DNA from: Gari tellinella
Taxonomy: Eukaryota; Mollusca; Bivalvia; Cardiida; Psammobiidae
Assembly: GCA_922989275.2 (NCBI GenBank)
Contig: OV277864.1
Coordinates: forward strand, 54,249,550-54,313,549
Length of the DNA: 64,000 nucleotides
Direction: 5' to 3'
Part shown: positions 43,801 to 54,341 of the stretch, in pieces
How the letters are laid out: each line of letters starts with the position of its first letter
How positions within the stretch are numbered: position 1 is the stretch's first letter
Notes under the pieces: model-generated
What the model was told of the DNA's origin: nothing
Seen by the model: the letters and a program-made list of their open reading frames with translations, nothing else
Database searches by the model: none
Made by a program: the position numbers and the translations under genes

Positions 43801-46800
43801 GTAAAATCTACTTAACCTTGTTACGGACACACAGATGGACAGGATGGTTACTATATGCTTCCGCATCTGTTGATGCAAGGGGCATAAACAGGCATCTAAT
43901 AAATATCTGCTATGCACTGATAACTATGGTGGATTCTTCTTACCTGAGCTTGTAGCGAGACTGTCGGTGCCGCCATTGTTGTCATGACACCTCCAGAGCT
44001 TGATGCTGCTGATATCCCAGGCTTCACCGGTTGAGTGGCTGGTTCCAATTTTACGTTTTTATCGAGATGGGCCTTCAACTGGTTAAGCTGTGACATGTTT
44101 ATCAGTGGGAACTGTAGCTGACCAGTACTGGTTGGCGTCAGCGCAATACCCTGGCTGAAAATATATAAAATATGTTAATATTGCTTCTCATAAATGATTT
44201 GTTTCATGTTTTAAGGCAGGTTGAGGCTTACAGAAGGATGAAAGTTAAAATTTGATTCTTGCTTAATTCTCAACCTGCTTCAACTCTTTCATCACCATGA
44301 ACCAGTTTAAAATATACACATGGCATTTGCAAACAGCATAGACCCTAATGTGAGCACTCCTATACAAGCCCTTTGGACAGAGTCTACATTTTTGATAGGT
44401 TAGTCCAGCATTTATCAAACTATCCATAATTTGAACACATTTGAATAGAGGTCCATAAATCACAACCTGATAGTCTATACCATGTCAAACATGTGACTTT
44501 TCACCCTGGTGGTTACTTAAAACTGGCTAAAAGCAAAGCAGAGAGCTACTTTAACTTTAAGCTTATGTACACAGCCTTCCATAAGAATGTAGAAAACTTT
44601 CCTTGATTTTGTTACATTGATTGGTTGCCATTCAAACAAAAGTTCTGGCTGAAATTGGTTATCCTAGTCAGGGCTCCAGGTAAGAGAGAGTAAACTGCAA
44701 CAAGAGCCCCATGAGGCATATTTCGCTCACCTGAGAATCACTGACAAAATGGAGATAATGACTTATGTCCAGGATGGGGTCATTTTTTATCCGAGGGGCA
44801 TAATTTGAACAATCTTGATAGAGGCCCTGTAGATGATGCTATGTGCCAAATATCTAAGATCAGGGTACTAGGGTTTAAGACAAGAAGATTTTTGTAAGTT
44901 TCCATTGTTTGTTTTTTTTAGTTCCTGTGACCTACTTATGCAACAGACTGAAACCATTTGAACAAAATATGTAAAGGACATCTAGAGACAGTGTCACCAT
45001 GATGAATATCAAAGCTCTGGCCATATTAGTTTCAGAGAAAAAGACGTTTGAAAATTTCACAATATAACTCTATGTAAAACTGTGACCCCCGGGGCGGGGC
45101 CAATTTTGACCCCAGGGACATAATTTGAACAAACTTGATAGAGGACCTGTAGATGATGCTATGTGCCAAATATCTAAGCTCTAGCCCTTGTAGTTTCAGA
45201 CAAGAAGATTTTTTAAGTTTTCATTGAAAAAATCTATTTTTAGCTACTGTGACCTACTTATGCAACCGACCAGAACCATTTGAACGAAATATGTAAAGGA
45301 CATCTAGAAGTGTCACCATGATGAATATCAAAGCTCTGGCCATATTAGTTTCAAAGAAGAAGACGTTTGAAAATTTCACAATATAACTCTATGTAAAACT
45401 GTGACCCCCGGGGCGGGGCCAATTTTGACCCCAGGGACATAATTTGAACAAACTTGATAGAGGACCTGTAGATGATGCTACCGTATATACGCAGCCATAA
45501 GTCGACTTTTTCAGACATCAAAATCACTCTCAGAAACCTTACTCGACTTATGAGGTGGACCAAAGATTTTTCAAGATTTTTTACATACAAAAATCCGATT
45601 AAAAACACTCTACTGATAAACAAATTTAGAAGCAAAATCTTCCCCCACCCTATTTTACAATCTGTATCTAGATACAAAATAACTTGCATTCATACATCAC
45701 TCAGTACGGTAATCCAGGTTCAATTTGCCAGCCTCGCGAATGACACTTAATACACTGGCTAGTGTTCATGTGTTAAGCTTTGAGAGATTAACCCACGCGA
45801 TATCTATAAACAACACCCTGGCTACATGCAGTGTCAACGTGACCACTGATCAGCTGTGTGTACACACGCTAGGCGTTGGTCTAATTTATGTTGTAAACAC
45901 ATCATGTTGAGTAAGCCAAAAGTCGAGATTGATTATAGAGGTGTTGAAGATGTTTCATTGTGTAATTGCTTTAATTATCATGGATTAACATGAGAGCTGT
46001 ACACAAAGGAAACTGCAGACATACCCTATTCTTAGAGGTACAGAGAGATTAAGTAAAGCTAATTAAGAGGGTGCTTCACTCAATTTAATTACAACAGTTT
46101 GCAAACCTTGTCTGAATAAGTGACAAATGAGGCCAATTATTTCGAAAATTTAGAACACTTTGGTCTTATTACTTATCAAAAAGGACTGAATACAGAGCAG
46201 TATTTTAATTCTTTACATAAATTATGACTGCTTACAGACTTTTTGATCGGCAAAAATTTGCTGTGCCCGTGATGAAAAATTGATTCGACTTATGTACGGG
46301 TCGACTTAAAAAATCTGAAAATTAAGGAGGAAATAGGGGGGGTCGACTTATGGTCCAGGTCGACTTATGGCTGCGAATATACGGTATGTGCCAAATATCT
46401 AAGCTCTGGCCCTTGTAGTTTCAGACAAGAAGATTTTTTAAGTTTTCATTGAAAAAATCTATTTTTAGCTCCTGTGACCTACTTATGCACCCGACCAGAA
46501 CCATTTGAACAAAATATGTAAAGGACATCTAGAAGTGTCCCCATGCCGAGTATCAATGCCATGTTAGTTTCAGAGAAGAAGAGATTTGAAAATTTCACTA
46601 TATAACTCTATGTAAAACTGTGACCCCCGGGGCGGGGCCAATTTTGACCCTAGGGACATAATTTGAACAAACTTGATAGAGGACCTGTAGATGATGCTGT
46701 GTGCCAAACTATCTAAGCTCTGGTCCTTGCAGTTTTTGACAAGAAGATTTTTAAAGATTTCCTTAATTTTTCACTTTGGTTGCCATGGCAACCAGAGTTC

Positions 46801-49800
46801 TGCATTGTTTTTAATTCTTTGAACAAATTTGAAAGAGCTTGACCCAAGGAACATTTCTGTAAAGTTTGGTTGAAATCTGTCAAGCAGTATATGAGGAGAT
46901 GTCATTTGAAGTAATTGTTAACGACGACGCACGACGGACACAAGGCCATCCCAATAGCTCACCTTGAGCCTTTGGCTCAGGTGAACTAAAAATCCAACAT
47001 TATCTCACTCATTTCAGCACCAAATCCAATTGTGTTACTACTCATTAGAATCGTCTCAAAGAGACAATTCTAATGAGTAGTAACACTATAGGGTTTAATG
47101 AAGAAATAAGATTTTATTTCTTGAAACACTCTCCTCATATGGAGTTCACCTGCTAATTTTGCAGATTGCATAGCTTGTGTATATTCACCTGGTGAGAAGG
47201 CCTGACGCATGCACAGCTGCAGTAAGAGGGCCTGTCGCCGGCATAAAGCTCGAGCTTGATATAAGCTCTTGCAGGTCTGCACTGTTCAGGCTAAAACTGG
47301 CTGAAAAAAGCAACAACAAGCATATTATAGCAAAATTTAAAAGCTACAGCAGGCAGATACATCACTGATGGCATTATATACAGATTATTGTTTTACCTAA
47401 TACTCAATAAAAAAAACCTTAAAACGCCTAATTTATTCCTCCTCTGAAGAAAATAGTTCCACTTTATAGTCATAGAATATGCAACATAATAAATATATAT
47501 ACTATCCTGGCATATGGTAGCTTAAAACAGATTCAAATTAAGCAGAATGGGCAGGCATTAAGGTGCATTCTGCTTTACTTTTAACCTGCTTTATTTGGTC
47601 ACTTTCCTTCAAAACTACAAACAGGCTACTGGACAATTGGCTAAACCAAGAAATGAAAGAAATGCAAAAGGCTCATGAATTGGATCTAAACTGTTTGCAG
47701 AGATCTTAAATGCAGGACAATAGGGCTGAAAACTGGCTATAAGGGAAAAACCTTCACCATCAAATTTTATAGCCTGCTCTAATCTTTTCACCACTATTAT
47801 ATTGTCTGTTTTTGAAATTGTGGTCTGCCCTTTTCATAGCTAGATTTAAGGCAAATGGACTGAAGACATCAATTACCTGCTTTAACTTTTCCACTGTAAT
47901 ATATACTGCCTGCATTAATACTGTTAACGGCAATATTTCAAGTTAGTATATCTTGATAGTAGAAATATCAAATCAAATGAATGTAAAACAGTTTGGATTC
48001 TGATCAGATGCTGCATTATGCAGCATCTGATCAGAATCAAAACTGTTTGCCAAGTCACCTATGGCAGAGAAAGAGTTATAAACTTACTTCCAAATTGCCC
48101 CCCTGTCAAGGCTGAAGCAAGGCCGCTCGCTCCACTGGGTGTTGCTATAGAAACAATGGGTGTTTCAAGAGTTCCGCCTGCTTTTTGTTGTTGCTGTATC
48201 TAATAAAACAATAGAAAACAGAGTCCTTGAATGACAGCCATGTTCTCAAGTTATTTCATCGTGTTAGCATTGATTATGACTGCAATGGAGTTTTACTTTG
48301 CATTAAAATAAAACAAGCACCTTAGAGCTGATATCCCCTGCCGCAGCGATTGTCCAGAAGAAAGTGGCAAACTTTATTGTGGGAGGAAGGGGCAAATGGT
48401 GATCACCTGTCTTTAAAGATCAACATTCAAAAGCTTTTTACAAAGTTTTATAAAAATCCAATCAATTTTGTACATTTTAAAGCCTAAACAATACAAAAAA
48501 TAAAGCCGTTTGTAGCATTATAAATCTAAGTATGACAGGGGCAGGTAACTCTTGATTCAAATTCAACAGTAATTAAACACTTTCAAGAACTTATAATTGT
48601 GTGCAAGTATTATTAAAAAAAATCAGAACTGTAGAATTTACTAGAGTGTAAACACATTTTCAACTCATCAAGGGCAGAGTATTCTTGACTAATTTGCACA
48701 TTTTCGATAATAATTGAACTCATTCTATAAATAATAGCCATATACGATTTTTTTTTTTTTTCAAAATCCATTCACATTTGTACACAATAGCATGTAAACA
48801 ATAAAGCCATGTTGAGCATTACTAAGTACATAAAGGGCAGATAACTCTTGCCACAAAGTATCCTATTTTGACAATAATTGCTACCCTTATATTTATATAC
48901 ATCATGTGTAAGTTAAATCAAAATCCATTAAAGACTGTAGTTTCTAGATGGTAAAAACTGTTAAATATGGTTTTTTTTACTCATCAAGGGCAGATAACTG
49001 TTGACTAGTTTCTCCGTTTTTCCAAAATGATAACAATTATTTGAAAACTAATAGCCATACATAGTTTAAGAATTTGTTTTATCAAAATTCATGCATATTT
49101 ATAGATACTAGGATGTAAACAATTCTAAAATAAAGCATTTTCTATCATTTCAAAGTACATCAAGGGCAGATAACTATTGCCACAAGTATCCTTTTTTGAC
49201 AATAATTGCACACCTTCAAGAACTTTTACTGATAGACATCGTGTGCAAGTATCATTTAAATCCATTCATAATTGTAGTTGCCAGAGAGTAAAAACAGTTA
49301 AATATGGATTTTTTTACTTATCAAGGGCAGATAACTCATGACTAATTTCTCCGTTTTCAACAATAATCAAATTCATTTGAAAACTAATAGCCATACATAA
49401 TTCAAGAAAGTTTTTTCAAAAATCCATGCATATTTATAGGCTCTAGTATGTAAACAATACCAAAATAAAGCATTTTCTAGCATTTCTAAGTACATCAAGG
49501 GCAGATAACTCTTGTCAGAAGTATCCTTTTTTTACAATAACTGCACACATGCAAGAACTTGTACTTATAGACAATGTGTGCAAGTATAAACAAAATATTT
49601 TGAATACTGTAGTTGCTAGAGTGTAAAAACTGTTAAATATGGCATTTTTAACACAAAAAGGGCAGATAACTAATAAATTCCTAAAATTTTCTGAAAAAAA
49701 TTTGATTTCCCACGGTGCTCCTATGATGACAAATAAGTATACCAAGTTTAATCCAAATCTGTTTATAGGTTTCGGAGATACAGTTGCGGACGGAAAACGT

Positions 49801-52800
49801 GACGGACGCACGGACGGCATTTTTAACACAAAAAGGGCAGATAACTCATAAATTCCTAAAATTTTCAGAAAAAAATTTGATATCCCACGGTGCTCCTATG
49901 ATGACAAATAAGTATACCAAGTTTAATCCAAATCTGTTCATAGGTTTCGGAGATACAGTTGCGGACGGAAAACGCACGCACGCACGCACGCACGCACACA
50001 CGCACACACGCACGCACGCACGCACACACGCACGCACACACGGACAGCCGGACGGACAGACCTAAAACAGTATCCCTCTGCCTTTCGGCAGGGGATAATT
50101 ATAATACTCACTCTCAACATTCGAAAGTTTTAAAGATAGACCAGTGGTTGCTAGATGCGGTATAGTATTTTCTGTATTACTGTCAACCTTTATTCAACAG
50201 CAGCTCTCTGTATATCTCTTTGTTCATGGTTGTTTTTCGGCCCATTGACATAGGTTGTCTTAAGACCCATAGACATAAGAGAGAAGTTGAAAGACAGACC
50301 AATCTGATGAGTTTTCAAAGACTTCCGATTTAACCCATTACTTAACCTTTTACCCCATAGAAGCGCCTTTTAGCGAATATTATACATTCCTCCGCTGAAG
50401 AAAAATATTCAAGCACATGATAGCTTAAAGCAGGCTGAAAGTAAAGCAGAATGCGCCTCAAGGTGCATTCTGCTTTAATTTCAACCTGCTTTAAGAAGTC
50501 ATCTATGGTCAATACTAGAAATAAGCTATCAGGTAAAGGGTTAATAGATACACATTTTTATGCATTTAATTTATTCCTCCACTAAAGAAAAAAGTTCCAA
50601 TTTTACTTTCAACCTGCTTGAAGTGGTCACCTATCTTCAATACAAGACCTAGGCTATGGGGTAAAGGATTGAGGGAGTCAGTTTGTCAAAGGTTAGACAT
50701 AGACAGTACCTGTTGTTGTGGATTGTCTTTATTGGGTATGATTACACGTAGTCTGGGGGCTGTCCGGGCTTTGAGTCCTGTGCCTGGATCTTCCTGATGT
50801 ATCTCCTGGGCTGTCTGTATAGACACGGGCACGGGTGACGAGCTGGGTGGGGGCGCTGGGGATACTCTCTGGACTGTAGCAGGTGCTGGACTCAGGTTAT
50901 TGGAGACTGAAAAACACAGGTTCAGTTACAAATAAGGGGAGTATTTAAAAAATTAATATCTTTAATTTCTGCATTAAACCTTATCTCGAAGATACGATTC
51001 TAATAAGTAGTAACAACATAGAATTTGGTGCTGAAAAGAGTGAGGAAATGTTGGATTTGTTCAATTTACTCCCTCTTATTTGGGAGCCCTACAGGTAGTT
51101 AAATCTTTCAACACAAAGTAACTCTTGTGGGTTATTCCGTTCCATTGTGGGTATTTTTAGTTACCATAACCTGAATCTGATAATAAAAGTCTGATTTAGC
51201 ATACAGTGTAGACTGATCAGAGTGCTCCTATTGAAAACATCTGATCTGGGTCTACACTGTTTGCGAAAGTCATGAATATATTTTAAAAAGGTCCATGGTT
51301 TTGAAACCGTTGAACTTTGTACCAACCCAAAGTTCAATAATTATACATGTCAAGGGCCATAACTCTGACAAACCTCATGTGATTGGGTCAATTATCAAAC
51401 ATGACTAAGATTCTTCACAATTAACTTTTTCAGAAAGTTTTGGAATATTCAATGACAACTGTTGGAGTTAGCGAGTGGAAAATCAAAAGTTCACGGACAG
51501 ACGAATGGAGTCATAACATAATACAGCCCTTCTAGCAACACGCGTATAAATACGTTTGACATTTCTTCTGTGTAATATAAGTTATTATAAGAACAAATAA
51601 TGAATGTCTTATCAGAATCCAAACTGTTTGAAGAGGACAAGATACCTACAGTGGAGAAAAGGTTATTCTCTCCAAATAAACGCATTTACGCTAAATCTAT
51701 TGTTTCTAATGCAAACAGTTTGGAGTCAGATCAGACGCCAGGTAACCGGCGTCTGATCTGACTCCAACCTGTTTGCCATCTAGGTTCAAATCAACATTCA
51801 GAATTGTGAAAATGTTGTCATTTTCAGCATTTTAGTACAATGCGTTTGCATTTCGTTTGCTTGAAACGGGAAAGGATAACGTATTCCCCCCATGCAGAAG
51901 TTTCACTTACTGTTTGGACTGTGGGCACTGACAGCTGTGGGCTGATTGCCTGGGGAGGGCTGGAGAAGTACAATGTTTGAGCCCGTGGCCCCATCCTGCT
52001 GCAGGAAGTTACCCTGGGCCGTGGCGTAGGCTAGGTTCTGTACAGGCATTGATATAGGCATCACTGTGCTGTTTGCTGGTGTTGGCTGCGTCTATAACAT
52101 GACAAATACAGGAAGATAATTATATGACCAATGATTTCTCCACAACTCTTATTACTTAGAACACTGAGTAACTCTTGTAGGTTATTAGGTTCCCTTGTGG
52201 ATCATTTTTATAACCAAAATATGAGCAAGTCTACTTGGAATTCTGGGTAGTTTAAAAAATATTGGTCTAAATAAGACTAGATTATAGGAGCCTCTGATCT
52301 GGGTTAACACTGTTTTCAAATGTATTGAGTATATTTTAAACAGGTCCATGTTGTTGAAATAGTTCCATTACCCAATTAGCTTATTTCTCTTTTTGAAGCG
52401 AATGGTTAAGTAGGTTGAAATTAAAGCAGTTCAAATTGGATAATGCACTAGAAGAAGAAGGGTGTTGGCACTCACATCTTTACTCATCACCATGGCATAC
52501 TCCTGGTCTATTTTTCTATACTTGGCCTCCGTGCTGGGTGTCAGTACGAAGCCATCATCATCATCATCGTCACCAAGCTGATTGCCTTTCTTACTCAACA
52601 TCTGAAACATAAAGTCCAACCTCCAGAACTGAAACTCTCTAAAGTCAAACTAACAACAGGGTCCAAAGTTTTAAGCGTTTTAGTTGAGTCTGAGCTCAAA
52701 CCTGACCAATCAAATGCTTGAGAACGACTTTAGACTCAACACAAAAGTTTTATAACCTTCAAGCATAAGCTCCAGAACAGAGGAAGTAAACTGAACAAAT

Positions 52801-54310
52801 TCAACATTTTCTCACTCATTCCAGTACTATCTCACTCATTCCAGTACCTAATGCTACGGTTACTAGAATAACCGGAATACACCGAAATACACCTGAATAT
52901 ACCTAACAGTTTCAGATGATGTATATACAAATTTTATGTACTAATTTATTAAATTTGCAAAGGAAATATGCAATTTGTGGGTTATAAATAATCGTAACCG
53001 AAATCTACTTTTTAAGGTATCATGTGAGAATTACACATACGTGAGAATTACACCGTACAAAGTAGATTTCGGTTACGGTTTCAGCAGAAAAAACCCATTT
53101 ATAACCCACAAATTGCATATTTCCTTTGTAAATTTAATATATTAGTACACAAAATGTGTAAATACATCATCTGAAACTGTTTCATGAACCATAATAGGTA
53201 TATTAAGGTGTATTTCGGTGTATTCCGGTTATTCTAGAAACCCCCAAATGCTATGGTGTTACTACTCATTAGAATCATCTCATTGAGACGATTCTAATGA
53301 GTAGCGACACCATAGGGTTTAAAGCAGAAATAAATATCTAACTTTTTGAAAAATCTAAGAAACAGCAGCAAACGACCATTTTTATTAAAGAGGCAATATT
53401 GCAGCAGAGAATGTTTAAACACAATTGACTTGTCTTGTTTGGGAAACAGCGGCAAGCATTGTTGTAAGGATGAAATCATTGTTTTGAGGGTCATTGTAGG
53501 GAGGGAAGTAATTAGAATTTTGTAGTAATCCATAAAGACTTACATCTACAATGTCTTTGTTGGTCTGGCTGACAACGGTGTCATTGTATTCTGTGTATTT
53601 CAGAAGCACTTTGTCCATATCTGAGCTGGCATATTGGTACAGCTTGTTGTTGGAGGTGAATATGATGAGGGCAATCTCACAGTCACACAGTACGCTCAAC
53701 TCGTACGCCTTCTTCATCAGACCAAACTTCCTCTTAGTGAAGGTCACCTATAAATAAACATCAATGACAACTACAGTCACACAGTTCGCTCAACTCGTAC
53801 GCTTTCTTCATCAGACCAAACTTCTTCTTAGTGAAGGTCACCTATAAATAAACATCAATGACAACTACAGTCACACAGTACGCTCAACTCGTACGCCTTC
53901 TTCATCAGACCAAACTTCTTCTTAGTGAAGGTCACCTACAAATAAACATCAATGACAACTACAGTCACACAGTTCGCTCAACTCGTACGCCTTCTTCATC
54001 AGACCAAACTTCTTCTTAGTGAAAGTTACCTACAAATAAACATCAATGATAACTACAGTCACACAGTGCGCTCAACTCGTACGCCTTCTTCATCAGACCA
54101 AAATTACACTTACTGACTTAGTGAAATTTACCTACAAATAAACATTAATGACAACTAGTCACACAGCGTACACCTTCTTTATCAGAGAAAACTTCCTCAG
54201 TGCTCCAGCTAGGCCTTTTTAGAAGGGCGCCGCGCCCTGCCTTTGTTTACCAACGCCCTGCCCTAATCAATCACGCCCTGCCCTAAAAAAAAAAAAATTA
54301 AAAAAAAAAA

Positions 54311-54341
<31 letters not shown>

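Larger units (their letters stand above)
44672..47147 (-). mobile_element. hAT-like MITE split by a nested repeat stack
   Basis: The left piece is 44672-44696 (CAGGGCTCCAGGTAAGAGAG). The right piece is 46989-47147 (ATCCAACATTATCTCACTC to CTCCTCATATGGAGTTC). The family consensus is restored when the sequence between is removed. Confidence 0.78.

Noticed and set aside
44154..48088. Joining exon 6 directly to exon 8 with a weak GTTTAT donor
   Set aside because: Possible in frame, but the exon at 47189-47300 with strong sites fits both phases better.
49639..50165. Several frames with RTHARTHA or VCVRACV runs
   Set aside because: They derive from the CGCA/CACA microsatellite and the adjacent tandem repeat.
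53415..53747. Extending the MADS exon to its frame end at 53415
   Set aside because: The GTAAGT donor after 53544 joins in phase to the KYRKI exon as in other MEF2 genes; the remainder is intron and MITE.
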